DNA from: Prosthecobacter debontii
Lineage (GTDB): Bacteria > Verrucomicrobiota > Verrucomicrobiia > Verrucomicrobiales > Akkermansiaceae
Assembly: GCA_945870855.1 (NCBI GenBank)
Contig: CAMBTP010000026.1
Coordinates: forward strand, 1-37,637
DNA length: 37,637 nt
Reading direction: 5' to 3'
The translations under genes and the position numbers were made by a program. Below are positions 1 to 8,302 of this stretch, one piece after another. Under the pieces are notes generated by a model, which saw only the letters and a program-made list of their open reading frames with translations, was not told the DNA's origin and searched no databases. How positions within the stretch are numbered: position 1 is the stretch's first letter; each line of letters opens with the position of its first letter.

Positions 1-672
1 CTGCACGAATACCGCGCGCTCGTATTCTTTACCCTCGGAAAATACGCGGATGCCTCCGGTGTTCTCAACCCCGTCCTCGCCTCCGGCCCCGGATGGAGCT
101 GGGATACCATGATCGGCTTCTACGGTGCATCCGCCACTTACGAAGATCATCTCCGGAATCTTGAAACGTATGTCAAAAGCTCGCCAGACAAAGCCGACGG
201 ACACTTCCTCCTCGGCTATCACTACATGGTCTGCGGACACGTGGAAAAATCGTTGGCGGAATTCGAGGTCACCGTCCGTCTCCAGCCCGCCGATTCCATC
301 GCACGCCAACTCCGCGACCTGACGAAAAACTCCATCCCCGATGGCGGTAATTCCGATGCCACCCCTCCAATCACACCACCACTTGTCCCACTCGAAAAAC
401 TGGTCGGTACATGGGTGAGCGACCGCGGCAAAGATGGCAAGGTCACCTTCACCATGAAGGAAAGCGGCGACTACACTTGGTCTTTCATGAACGCCGATAA
501 ATCCAGCGAACTCAAGGGCACTTACGGCCTGAATGACAAAGGACTCTTGGTGCTTACCTCGGACGATTCACAGATGGTTACCGCCATCACGCTCGATGGG
601 GATCATAAGCTCAATTTTGTCCTTATCGGTGCACCGGATGGAGATCCCGGCCTTGATTTCACGAAAGGCTAA
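1..672 (+). CDS. TPR-repeat protein with C-terminal beta-rich domain, 5' truncated by window edge
   Basis: The reading frame is open from base 1, so the true start lies upstream and 223 residues are visible. The first ~105 residues look like two to three TPR-type helical hairpins, with phrases such as LHEYRALVFFTLGKYADA and GHFLLGYHYMVCGHVEKSLA. A proline-rich linker (PPITPPLVP) follows. The C-terminal ~80 residues start at KLVGTWVSDRG and have the alternating pattern of a small lipocalin-like or beta-sandwich domain. TPR segments usually hold partner proteins, but no partner can be named. The lipoprotein hydrolase gene follows on the same strand after about 50 bases. The function is unknown and the TPR call rests on pattern only. 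Confidence 0.75.
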   Translation: MHEYRALVFFTLGKYADASGVLNPVLASGPGWSWDTMIGFYGASATYEDHLRNLETYVKSSPDKADGHFLLGYHYMVCGHVEKSLAEFEVTVRLQPADSIARQLRDLTKNSIPDGGNSDATPPITPPLVPLEKLVGTWVSDRGKDGKVTFTMKESGDYTWSFMNADKSSELKGTYGLNDKGLLVLTSDDSQMVTAITLDGDHKLNFVLIGAPDGDPGLDFTKG

Positions 673-724
673 AAAGCCCTTTACCATTCCGTCTTTCCAT
701 GTATCCCATCTTTAGCATTTGACT

Positions 725-2317
725 ATGACTATTCATCCCTTGCGTCTCACCATTTTTGCCACCCTTGCTCTTGGTGCTTGCGCTCCAAACCATCTCCCGC
801 CTGCGGAAGGCTTGCACAAGTCCGCCGTCATCTACTTGAGCGAGGCGGAAAAGACGACACTCTCCGACGAACAGCGCGCCGTGTTCTATCTCAATGCCGC
901 GAAGGAATCCTCCGCCTTGCTCGGCTCCGCAAAATCTGGCGCAGCCTCGCGCTTGATATACAACAAGTCCACCGCCGATCTCGTCGTACTGTTGCGCTCC
1001 TCTCAAAATGGATCGCTTTGGAATCAGCCGTTGACCCTCAGTCAAGGCGGCACGACTTACCGACTGCGTTTTATGCAAGGGACCCGTGGCGGAATGTGGA
1101 ATGCGGATCATTTTACGAGCTTTGTTCCCGCCGACGGGGTGGACTTGAAAACGATCAAACGTCGCAATCGAATCGACGGTATCGGCGGTGCACTCGTCGG
1201 CATTCGTAAAACAGATCCTTTGGAGTCTTTTTCACCGCTTGTGGGAATCACCGCGCCAGTCTCAGCAGTTCTAGATTTCAAAGGTAATGATGTTACGATT
1301 TCGCTAATCAACCCAACGGTGCAGACAAAAAGCTGGGTGGCGGGCAAAGAGCATACACTGGACGCGGATTTTTCCGCTCCGCTGGCCTACTACCCGCAGC
1401 ACCATGAAATGCTCGAAGGCTTATTAGGTGCAATACGTGTAGAAGAACACATGAGTATCACCGGGCTCTATATGCTTCAGCCTTACGATCCAGACCGTAT
1501 CCCTCTGGTTTTTGTCCATGGCCTCATTTCAACTCCGCGCATGTGGCGCAATGTGATAAACGAAATTGAAACAGACCCTGAACTTCGCCGACGCTACCAA
1601 TGCTGGGTCTTCGCCTACCCGACTGGAAATCCTCCACTATACTCAGCTCTCCGCTTGCGTGAGGAGCTAGTAAAAGTCCAGCAGCGCTATCCAAATTCGA
1701 AGGAAATGGTGCTCGTTGGTCACAGCATGGGTGGTATCCTTTCCCGAGCTCAGGTTACGACTGTTGATCGCGATTCATGGAATGTGATGGGTGAGGACAA
1801 AGCTGACCGATTATTTGCCAAAGTTAAAGACGGCGATCTCGTAGATCGTTGCACTACCTTCAAGGCGAACTCGCATGTGGAACGGACTATCTTCATCTGC
1901 TCGCCACATCGTGGTAGCGATATGGCGATAGGGACGCTGGGCAGTCTCGCCATCAAATTGATTTCACTCCCGGTCGATCTCGTCTCCAGTACGGCCAGTA
2001 CGGTCGGTAGCTCGATTTCCGTAATCACGGGCGATCCCAATCGAATTCCTAACAGTATCGATGGATTGTCACCGAAAAACCCAACTGTCAAAGTGCTCGA
2101 TTCCAATGCTATCGAAGTTCCTCACCACTCGATCATCGGCGACCAAGGCAAAGGAAACACACCAAAAAGCTCGGACGGAGTGGTTGATTATTGGAGTTCT
2201 CATCTAAAATCCGCAAAGTCCGAAAAAATCGTTCCCGGCCCACACGGATCCTGCGAGCTTCCGGAAACAATTGATGAACTCCAAAGGCTCCTGCGAATGC
2301 ACGTTGGATTGAAGTAG
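725..2317 (+). CDS. Lipoprotein alpha/beta-hydrolase (esterase/lipase-like)
   Basis: This 530-residue protein begins with a short signal peptide and lipobox LGAC (Cys19), so it should be a lipoprotein. I chose ATG at 725; an in-frame TTG sits two codons upstream. The first ~240 residues are not recognised. The hydrolase core starts at PLVFVHGLISTPRMW, a typical oxyanion-hole loop. The nucleophile elbow GHSMGG has Ser334. A late VVDYW and GPHGSCE could supply the acidic residue and His of the triad. The family hydrolyses esters or acyl chains, but the substrate is unknown. The downstream DUF4105 gene starts 41 bases later on the same strand and may be co-transcribed. Confidence 0.85.
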   Translation: MTIHPLRLTIFATLALGACAPNHLPPAEGLHKSAVIYLSEAEKTTLSDEQRAVFYLNAAKESSALLGSAKSGAASRLIYNKSTADLVVLLRSSQNGSLWNQPLTLSQGGTTYRLRFMQGTRGGMWNADHFTSFVPADGVDLKTIKRRNRIDGIGGALVGIRKTDPLESFSPLVGITAPVSAVLDFKGNDVTISLINPTVQTKSWVAGKEHTLDADFSAPLAYYPQHHEMLEGLLGAIRVEEHMSITGLYMLQPYDPDRIPLVFVHGLISTPRMWRNVINEIETDPELRRRYQCWVFAYPTGNPPLYSALRLREELVKVQQRYPNSKEMVLVGHSMGGILSRAQVTTVDRDSWNVMGEDKADRLFAKVKDGDLVDRCTTFKANSHVERTIFICSPHRGSDMAIGTLGSLAIKLISLPVDLVSSTASTVGSSISVITGDPNRIPNSIDGLSPKNPTVKVLDSNAIEVPHHSIIGDQGKGNTPKSSDGVVDYWSSHLKSAKSEKIVPGPHGSCELPETIDELQRLLRMHVGLK

Positions 2318-2358
2318 GATAACTGCAGGCTTCCGCATTATTTCAAGCACGCGATTTC

Positions 2359-3363
2359 ATGTTCACTCATCTGTCATTTAGAGACTTCTTGCTCTGGATC
2401 ATGAAGGTATTTGCTGTGCTGCTGGCGTTCGTCATTTCGGCCTGGATGTTCGGCGCGCTCTGCTTTGACGGGCCAGGTATCTGGCTCGCGGCTTTGGCCA
2501 TACTTTGCCTGCTGGCCGTGATGATCTGGCAGAAATTCCGTTGGCGGGCATGGGCTGTCTGGTGCGTTTGCTTCGCCATAACGCTTATATGGTGGTTTTC
2601 GCTCAAACCGCCGGCCACCGCCGAATGGCAGGCTGATGTAGCGCAGGTGGCCACCGCTGAGATTATGGGTGATGTTGTCACTTTCTACAATGTCCGTGAT
2701 TTCGAATACCGTAGCGCAGCAGATTTCACCCCGCGCTGGATCACGCGCCATGTGAAGCTCTCCTCTATAACCGGCATCGACATCGCGATCAACTATTGGG
2801 GTTCTCCGTGGATGGCGCATCCCATCGTCAGCTTCCATTTCTCCGATTCACCGCCGCTGGCGTTCTCCATTGAGACACGCAAGCGCAATGGCCAGAGCTA
2901 CTCCGCCATCGGCGGCCTCTACCGCCAGTATTCGCTGACATGTATCGTGGCGGAGGAGCGCGATGTGCTCGGCGTGCGCGCCGTCCACCGCAAAGGCGAG
3001 GATGTTTATCTCTACCGCACCACGCTTTCTGCGGAAAAGGCGCGGACGCGTCTGCTAGAATACATCGCCACCATCAATTCATTCTCGGAGAAGCCCCGCT
3101 GGTACAACGCCATCACCACCAATTGCACTACCGGTATCCGCTCTCAGCACACGCAGGGCGACCGTATCCCCTGGGACTGGCGTATCCTCGTTAACGGCAA
3201 GGGCGATGAGATGATGTATGAAATCGGCGCGTTCAAAACAGGCGGCCTAACATTTCCAAAATTCAAGCAACGCGCCCACGCCAACGCCGCCATCATCGCC
3301 GCCGATGGAACGCCGGATTTCTCCGCCCGCATCCGCGCGGATGTGTTCCGGAAATCACCATAA
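2359..3363 (+). CDS. DUF4105 (Lnb N-terminal periplasmic domain) membrane protein
   Basis: This 334-residue protein has three hydrophobic segments in the first ~80 residues (around FAVLLAFVISAWMF, LAALAILCLLAVMIW and VWCVCFAITLIWWF). A domain with the layout of DUF4105/Lnb_N follows, including YNVRDFEYRS, SFHFSDSPPLAFSIETR and WYNAITTNCTTGI. The NCTT cysteine and upstream histidines resemble the papain-like arrangement proposed for this family, but catalysis is not shown. In other bacteria the domain is often joined to a large periplasmic region; here it is attached to an N-terminal membrane anchor. The gene ends nine bases before the convergent TPR gene. The family call is fairly safe; the role is unknown. 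Confidence 0.75.
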   Translation: MFTHLSFRDFLLWIMKVFAVLLAFVISAWMFGALCFDGPGIWLAALAILCLLAVMIWQKFRWRAWAVWCVCFAITLIWWFSLKPPATAEWQADVAQVATAEIMGDVVTFYNVRDFEYRSAADFTPRWITRHVKLSSITGIDIAINYWGSPWMAHPIVSFHFSDSPPLAFSIETRKRNGQSYSAIGGLYRQYSLTCIVAEERDVLGVRAVHRKGEDVYLYRTTLSAEKARTRLLEYIATINSFSEKPRWYNAITTNCTTGIRSQHTQGDRIPWDWRILVNGKGDEMMYEIGAFKTGGLTFPKFKQRAHANAAIIAADGTPDFSARIRADVFRKSP

Positions 3364-3372
3364 ACCGCTGGC

Positions 3373-4866
3373 TCACTCCTCCTCCGCGCCGCCGAGAGTG
3401 ACGTTGATGTTGTATTCGTTCTGGAGATGGGCGTGGGCTTTGCTGGCTTGTTCGGACTTCGGGAAGCGCTTGCAGGTGAGCTGGAAGGTGCGGATCGCCT
3501 TTTCCTTTTCCTTGGCCTCCTCATAGGTGAAGCCAATCTGGAGCGTGGCCTCCGGCGCGGCGTTGTCCACGACCTTGATCTGGTTATAGAGGACGATGGC
3601 CTCGCTCTGTTCCTTCAGCTGGCGGTGGCAGGCTGCCATGCGGAAATGGTTGTCGGGAAAGCGGTCGATCTGGCGGTAAGTGGCGATGGCCTTTTTCCAA
3701 TCGGCGAGCTTCTCGTAGCAGGAGGCGATGGCCCAGAGATGGTCGTCGGCATGGTCGCCATCGATTTCGATGAGCTTGCGGTAAACCCCGATGGCCTCGT
3801 TAATTTTCCCATCCTCCAGATCCATCGCGGCGATGTTTTTAAGGCCTGCGACTTGATCCTTGAACTCGGCGTAGATGCCCCGCGCTTCGGGGCGCTTGTC
3901 GCGGGCCTTATACCAAGCGGCCATGTATCCCAGCAGTCCGTCGTCGCGCCCGAAGCGATCGCCGATCTCGGTGTAAAGCTTCCAGATCTCCGCGGGGCGG
4001 CCGAGCGTGCCGTTAAGTTCGGCGGCTCGGTAGAGGAGTTCTTTCTCGATCTTTGGACGGCGTTTGGACTCGACGCGCAGTTCGTTGAGAAGCTGATCGC
4101 CGAGGGTGAGGGCGGCGGTGCGGGATTCCTTATTGCCTAAAAGGTGGCCAACGGTTTTTGCCGACATGCCATAGACGGCATCGAAAAGGGCATCACCTTC
4201 GTGGGTGGTGGCGAGGGCTTTTTTTCCTTCATCGAATCGCTGGGCGAAGAAGTGGATCTGGGCGAGTTCGCGGCTGGCTTCCTCGCAGGCGGCCTTGGAT
4301 TTCTCGTTGCGCTCCAGCTTATAGGTGAGGTCGTTGAGAAGTGCCAGGTGCGAGGCTTCGTCTTTCTCAAGGCGGGCGTAGTGGAGAAGATCGAGGCGGG
4401 ATCGGATCGCGATTTCGTGAGCTGGATATTCCTTGATGAGAAAACGGAAGGCCTTTTTCGCGTCACTCACCTCGCCCATGGTGCGGTAGGCGTCGGCGAT
4501 GCAGTAGGCGGAGATGACTGCTTCTTCGGATTCGGGCCAGTAGTCGATCACTGATTGAAAACCCTCGCGCAGGGCAGTCTTGGGTTTCTTGAGGCGCATC
4601 ATCGAGTGGCTCCACATGAGCTGCGCATAAGGCGCGCCGGGGCTTTTTTCGTATAGGGTCAGGAATTTCTCATACTCTGCCAGCGAGGTTTTGAAAGCGC
4701 CGCCGGTGTAATGTTTCTCCGCGATGCGCATCTGGTAGCGCTCGACCTCCTTCATTTTCTCAAAGGTGGCGACGGGAATTTGTTCGAGGGGATCGAGGGC
4801 AAGCGAATAAGGTGCCAGTAGAAACGGCAGACAAGCGGCAAAAAGGGTGGGGAAGCGGAGGGTCAT
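3373..4866 (-). CDS. Secreted TPR-repeat protein
   Basis: This is a 497-residue protein. I chose the ATG at 4866 because it begins directly with a signal peptide (MTLRFPTLFAACLPFLLAP, then SLA). A longer frame from 4902 would add 12 non-signal residues and run into the upstream PIN gene. The mature part is almost entirely paired helices of TPR type, for example YTGGAFKTSLAEYEKFLTLY, the segment around EAVISAYCIADAYRTMGE, and KLADWKKAIATYRQIDRF. Such proteins act as periplasmic or outer-membrane scaffolds, often beside Exb/Tol-type complexes, and an exb operon lies 1.5 kb upstream on the same strand. That link is inference only. The C-terminus is acidic (GGAEEE). Confidence 0.8.
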   Translation of the reverse strand: MTLRFPTLFAACLPFLLAPYSLALDPLEQIPVATFEKMKEVERYQMRIAEKHYTGGAFKTSLAEYEKFLTLYEKSPGAPYAQLMWSHSMMRLKKPKTALREGFQSVIDYWPESEEAVISAYCIADAYRTMGEVSDAKKAFRFLIKEYPAHEIAIRSRLDLLHYARLEKDEASHLALLNDLTYKLERNEKSKAACEEASRELAQIHFFAQRFDEGKKALATTHEGDALFDAVYGMSAKTVGHLLGNKESRTAALTLGDQLLNELRVESKRRPKIEKELLYRAAELNGTLGRPAEIWKLYTEIGDRFGRDDGLLGYMAAWYKARDKRPEARGIYAEFKDQVAGLKNIAAMDLEDGKINEAIGVYRKLIEIDGDHADDHLWAIASCYEKLADWKKAIATYRQIDRFPDNHFRMAACHRQLKEQSEAIVLYNQIKVVDNAAPEATLQIGFTYEEAKEKEKAIRTFQLTCKRFPKSEQASKAHAHLQNEYNINVTLGGAEEE

Positions 4867-4891
4867 GGTGGTATGCGGCTTTCCTATCGAT

Positions 4892-5299
4892 TCAGTTTCC
4901 ATTCGGCGGCATCAATACTGGAATGCTTTCTTTTCCGTTCCTGCGGTAAACCGTGAAATCCTGATCGACCGTAAGAATCGGCATTTTTGGGTTCAATTCG
5001 CTCATCCGGATCAGACAGAGATCCGCCAGATCGGGGGAACGATCCGCATACCTTTTGGCTAGTTTCGAAAGTTCCTGCTGATGGTCGGAAAGATTGAAAT
5101 CCAGCTTGATCAGGCCGGTCTCCAGGAATCTAAGAACGAGTGCGCTGTCACTCAAAAGGTATGCCGCTTCGGCGACCACCGCCTCGCAAGTGAGTAGGGG
5201 CGTGGACACTTTTTCCGCAAGTCCATGTGCCCATGGAAAATACCTGTCACGACGATTCGCAAATGCGACGATGAACCCGGTGTCGGCGATTCCTCTCAT
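4892..5299 (-). CDS. PIN-domain toxin (VapC-like)
   Basis: This 135-residue protein has the PIN signature: an N-terminal Asp in MRGIADTGFIVA, an acidic residue in LLTCEAVVAEAAYLL, and C-terminal acidic residues in SPDLADLCLIRM and ILTVDQDF. PIN toxins are Mg2+-dependent ribonucleases. The start overlaps the stop of the upstream ribbon-helix-helix gene by four bases (ATGA), the usual antitoxin-toxin order and coupling. The TPR gene follows 25 bases downstream on the same strand. The toxin call is well supported by domain and context; the RNA target is unknown. Confidence 0.85.
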   Translation of the reverse strand: MRGIADTGFIVAFANRRDRYFPWAHGLAEKVSTPLLTCEAVVAEAAYLLSDSALVLRFLETGLIKLDFNLSDHQQELSKLAKRYADRSPDLADLCLIRMSELNPKMPILTVDQDFTVYRRNGKESIPVLMPPNGN

Positions 5300-5505
5300 C
5301 GGCTGAAGCCTTTTCTGGAACTAAGATCGGGTGCCCCGTCCACCGAGCCTGCAAGATCGAGGAAGGGTTTGCGTGCTTTTCTCGTCCGTGACGATTCAAG
5401 GTGCTCGCGGATGATGCGGCCTTTCGGAAGTCCCGTGATTCTGACCTCTTCCTCTAGCCACTCGTTTAGATCATCTGTGATACGGACAGTGATTGAGTTA
5501 CTCAT
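5296..5505 (-). CDS. Ribbon-helix-helix antitoxin (CopG/VapB-like)
   Basis: This is a 69-residue protein. I chose ATG at 5505 because MSNSITVRITDDLNEWLEEE is the classic start of a ribbon-helix-helix DNA-binding fold; 13 extra upstream residues are possible but unlikely. The C-terminal tail has the AGSVDGAPDLSSRKGFSR pattern common in VapB-like antitoxins that pair with PIN toxins and presumably binds the toxin. It overlaps the PIN gene by four bases. Such antitoxins normally repress their own operon. The upstream 117 bases hold the decayed gene tail described separately. Confidence 0.85.
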   Translation of the reverse strand: MSNSITVRITDDLNEWLEEEVRITGLPKGRIIREHLESSRTRKARKPFLDLAGSVDGAPDLSSRKGFSR

Positions 5506-5563
5506 GGGAATCATTGTAAGACAAAATCCTCCGAACGCAAACATGAAGCAGGCAGACGTATTA

Positions 5564-5631
5564 TCATTCCTTCGTGCTTTCTAGCCACTTGTTGTATTCG
5601 GAATGGGCTTAGCGGATGATGTTCACTCTGA
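5564..5631 (-). pseudogene. Decayed duplicate of the 3' end of the DUF4159 gene
   Basis: These 68 bases match the last 68 bases of the DUF4159 gene (6345-6412) in the same orientation, with nine differences by eye. Translated, the intact gene ends NIIHYAHSEYNNWLESTKE; this copy reads NIIR, stop, AHSEYNKWLESTKE and then the same TGA stop. The in-frame TAA shows it is not coding. It overlaps the ParE stop codon at 5623-5625. Together with the intact copy it brackets the ParE/Phd module as direct repeats 781 bases apart. Confidence 0.85.
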
Positions 5632-5946
5632 ATCATTATCAGGTTTCATGAGATCCTGAGAAGGCCGGCGGATTGCGAGCACCCGCACCTCATCGCCTTT
5701 GATCTGGTAGAGGATTCGGAACGCGGAGCGGTGCTTTCCGGAAAGCAGGCAGCGGATCTCGACAGGAAAGGCGCTGGATTCCCTCGCAAGGGCGTGGCGT
5801 TCCGGTGCGATTTCCAGCGACCTGATCGCCTCGATGATACGGGTGCGCCAAGCTTCCGCGCCTTGGGGCGAGCGTTCCCGGACCCATTGGAAATGGTCGC
5901 GGAAATTTTCGTCCGCTGGATCGGTGATGATTACTCGGTGGAGCAT
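5623..5946 (-). CDS. ParE/RelE-family toxin
   Basis: This 107-residue protein starts at ATG 5946 (MLHRVIITDPADENFRDHFQ), the common N-terminal pattern of ParE/RelE toxins. A longer in-frame extension would overlap the whole antitoxin tail. Other family hallmarks are an R-rich middle (AWRTRIIEAIRSLEIAPERH) and the strand pair in FRILYQIKGDEVRVLAIRR. ParE members poison gyrase and RelE members cut mRNA; the sequence alone does not decide between them. The start is seven bases after the antitoxin stop. The last codons and stop lie inside the decayed gene tail, so the present C-terminus was set by that junction. Confidence 0.85.
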   Translation of the reverse strand: MLHRVIITDPADENFRDHFQWVRERSPQGAEAWRTRIIEAIRSLEIAPERHALARESSAFPVEIRCLLSGKHRSAFRILYQIKGDEVRVLAIRRPSQDLMKPDNDSE

Positions 5947-5953
5947 TTTCCGG

Positions 5954-6235
5954 TCAGAGGGCTTCCCATCCAAGGATCGCTTTGGACATGGGCTTTGAGC
6001 GTCCCGCCTCTGCTGCCTCAAGGCCGATCCTGATCGCCTCGATACCGTCGATATACTCGGCGGCATCGATCAAGCGTTCGTATTCCTCGGCTGGCATCAC
6101 CGCGAGGCTTGGGCGGCCATGCTGGGTGAGAATTTCCGCCCGTTTGGTTCGGCGAATGCGCGCAGTATATGCACTGGCGTTACGGACAAAATCGGAAATG
6201 GGATGAATTTCGTTGATTCTAAGATCGAGCGGCAT
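5954..6235 (-). CDS. Phd/YefM-family antitoxin
   Basis: This 93-residue protein is laid out like Phd/YefM: an N-terminal DNA-binding part with NEIHPISDFVRNASAYTARI, then TKRAEILTQHGRPSLAVMPA, a typical 'name your target and its value' strand, then EEYERLIDAAEYIDGIEAI. The acidic helical C-terminus should bind the toxin. It is followed seven bases later by the ParE toxin. The pair sits between two direct copies of the DUF4159 gene end, which suggests it arrived as a unit. Autoregulation is expected from family knowledge; no operator was identified. Confidence 0.87.
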   Translation of the reverse strand: MPLDLRINEIHPISDFVRNASAYTARIRRTKRAEILTQHGRPSLAVMPAEEYERLIDAAEYIDGIEAIRIGLEAAEAGRSKPMSKAILGWEAL

Positions 6236-6344
6236 GGCTTGATATAATCATGAAATGATCAGATTTAAAGATGAATTCTCACCTTTCGCCAATAGCCTTA
6301 ACGCGCCGAATACGCATGGGGTTTGGCTGCGATAGGCCGCCATG

Positions 6345-7856
6345 TCACTCTTTCGTGCTTTCTAGCCAGTTGTTGTATTCAGAATGGGCGTAGTGGATGA
6401 TATTCACCCCGAGTTGGTAGCAGGATTCCCAGATTTCCTGCGGGACGCCGGAGTGGCCATCAGCCCAGGCATCGCCGATATCTCCGGGATGGTAATACAC
6501 GGCGAGGCGTCCGTCCACCACCCAGCCGAGGGCATTCGAGCGGCCGTGGGGGGCTACGATAGGAAGCCGGGGCAGAGGGTAGGGGATGCGGTGGATCGAG
6601 TGGTCGAGGTAAACGGAGATCGGCTCCACGGTGGGTAAGATTTTTTTCATCATCCCGACGAACTGCCCCTCCCATCCAGAACTGCCGCCGTTGTCGCCGA
6701 AGAGCATGCCGTGGTTTTCGATAAGGTAGGTGCGGAGGGTTTTGATTTCGGAGTCGCTGAGGTTTATGCCTTGCTGCCCTGTCATATAAACCATGGGCGG
6801 GCTTTTGCGGGCGGGAAAGGTCTTGAGTCGGGCGATCTCCATCGGCTCCGGCCGGTCGCTGACGGGCTGGCCGAGGCGGACGCCGTATTCAGTGAGCAGA
6901 TTTAGATCGGAGCCACGCGACATGTCCTGATCCCAATCGCCGCCCTCATATTTCAAGCGGATGAAGCGCACCTTGCCGCGCGTAGTTCCGGCGGAGTAGC
7001 CCGCGCCGTCGCCTTTCCCTTGGCCAATCTTATAAAGGTGCTCGGTGACTTCGAGGACGTTGAGTTTCACGTCGTCGATGGGCGGCGGATTGAAAAGCAC
7101 GGTGCTGTAGGGGTTGATCACATACTTTTTCTTGATGACGCGCTGGATTTGCACGGTCTGCCGCAGCTGCTTCTGCTCTCCTCCGCCGAGCGGTGCCTCA
7201 TAGACCGAGCAACCGGTCATGCGCGTGAGCACCATCGAGACGAGGCCGAAGAGAAGGGTGTAGGTGAGGAGGGTGAAAGCCGACTGTCGAAGGCGCGGAT
7301 TTTCCCTGCCGAAATACCATGCCGCGAGCCTGCGGGGATCCCATGTGCGCCTGCGGACATTGGTCGATGCCATTCGTTTCGTCTCACGGTCGATCCACCA
7401 AACCGCCCACACCAAGCCGATGAAAAACGCGCCGAAAGCACCTGCCGCGGAGAGGGAGGCGGAAAGGGAGTAGGCGGAGAATACCAGCGGGAGATGAGCG
7501 ATGAATTGCCACGCGGGAATGTAGGAGATGCTGAGAACGGCGCGGTAGCGGATGACGGAGTCCTTGGACACGGGAGAGACGTTGCTTTCCGTGCCAATGC
7601 CGTCCGGCCGCAGCAGGCTGCCTGACCGAAAGCTACAGGAGCCTGTAGCAGTCCAAGGCCATGTACGACGAATCCAGTAGATGCACACCGGCGCGGCGCA
7701 GAGGAAGGCGAGGGCATGGAACCACGGCGGACACCGGAACCACACCTGCGCGTCGAGCCATACGAGGCACCAGAGGACGGCGAAGATCGCGGTGAGCGCA
7801 TCCGGCTGGCGGACGCGAGCCCGAAACGCTTCCCAGAGCCGACGGGTATCTATCAT
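6345..7856 (-). CDS. DUF4159 protein with N-terminal membrane segments
   Basis: This 503-residue protein is the last gene of the exb operon. The N-terminal half has about five hydrophobic segments (for example LTAIFAVLWCLVWL, FHALAFLCAAPVCIYWI and LLTYTLLFGLVSMVLT). The C-terminal ~240 residues match DUF4159: VRFIRLKYEGGDWDQD, PPMVYMTGQQGINLSDSE, ENHGMLFGDNGG and GRLAVYYHPGDIGDAWADG. DUF4159 is uncharacterised and often encoded beside Exb/Tol-type motors. Residues around TATGSCSFRSGSLLRP are translated from a palindromic repeat (7590-7656) inserted in frame, so this loop is probably not ancestral. The start overlaps the preceding gene by four bases. Its 3' end is duplicated at 5564-5631. Confidence 0.85.
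   Translation of the reverse strand: MIDTRRLWEAFRARVRQPDALTAIFAVLWCLVWLDAQVWFRCPPWFHALAFLCAAPVCIYWIRRTWPWTATGSCSFRSGSLLRPDGIGTESNVSPVSKDSVIRYRAVLSISYIPAWQFIAHLPLVFSAYSLSASLSAAGAFGAFFIGLVWAVWWIDRETKRMASTNVRRRTWDPRRLAAWYFGRENPRLRQSAFTLLTYTLLFGLVSMVLTRMTGCSVYEAPLGGGEQKQLRQTVQIQRVIKKKYVINPYSTVLFNPPPIDDVKLNVLEVTEHLYKIGQGKGDGAGYSAGTTRGKVRFIRLKYEGGDWDQDMSRGSDLNLLTEYGVRLGQPVSDRPEPMEIARLKTFPARKSPPMVYMTGQQGINLSDSEIKTLRTYLIENHGMLFGDNGGSSGWEGQFVGMMKKILPTVEPISVYLDHSIHRIPYPLPRLPIVAPHGRSNALGWVVDGRLAVYYHPGDIGDAWADGHSGVPQEIWESCYQLGVNIIHYAHSEYNNWLESTKE
7590..7656 (-). repeat. Palindromic element inside the DUF4159 coding sequence (copy 1)
   Basis: On the minus strand this reads TTGGACTGC, then a small stem (CTACAGG.. 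CCTGTAG), GCTTTCGG, CAGCCTGCTGC and GGCATTGGCACG. The same layout occurs at 20962-21028 (minus) and, in part, at 20879-20934 (plus). The copy keeps the reading frame open and encodes about 22 residues. Confidence 0.8.
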
Positions 7857-8302
7857 TCCAAATCTTCAAGGAAATCATCGCCCTCGTCCTCGAGCGGGTT
7901 GGTGTTGGCCGGAGCGGAAAGTTCCTCGCCGACGCCGAGTTTGGAAAGCGGATCGGGCGCGGGTTCGGCGGCGGGTTCGATAGGCTTCGGAGCTTCCAAA
8001 GGAGCTTTCACAGAAACGGGTTTCTCCGCTACGGGAGCTGGTTTTTCATCACCGCCCATGAAATAGGGGACGGCGGTGAAAAGTAGGATGCCACCGACGA
8101 CGATGGCTGTGGAGAGGACGAGCGAGCGGAACAGGTTACTCGCCGCTACGACGCCGAGCATTTCCTGCGGCCCTTTGCCTTTTAGCTCGCGGAGGAAGGC
8201 CTGGATTTCGCCGACAGTGGCGCGGGAGTTGTCCCGCAGTTCGCGGAGATCGGCCTTGGTGCTGGCCATGGCGGTGCGGGTTTCATCGGATTTACTTTTC
8301 AT
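7853..8302 (-). CDS. Small single-span membrane protein of the exb operon
   Basis: This 149-residue protein has a charged helical N-terminus (~55 residues; TKADLRELRDNSRATVGEI), one hydrophobic segment (LVLSTAIVVGGILLFTAVPY) and a long Pro/Ala/Glu-rich tail ending DEGDDFLEDLE. No family was recognised. It overlaps the ExbD gene upstream and the DUF4159 gene downstream by four bases each, so it is translationally coupled in the same operon. The proline-rich tail after a single span recalls TonB-like or linker proteins that cross the periplasm, but no TonB C-terminal domain is present. The function is unknown. Confidence 0.75.
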   Translation of the reverse strand: MKSKSDETRTAMASTKADLRELRDNSRATVGEIQAFLRELKGKGPQEMLGVVAASNLFRSLVLSTAIVVGGILLFTAVPYFMGGDEKPAPVAEKPVSVKAPLEAPKPIEPAAEPAPDPLSKLGVGEELSAPANTNPLEDEGDDFLEDLE

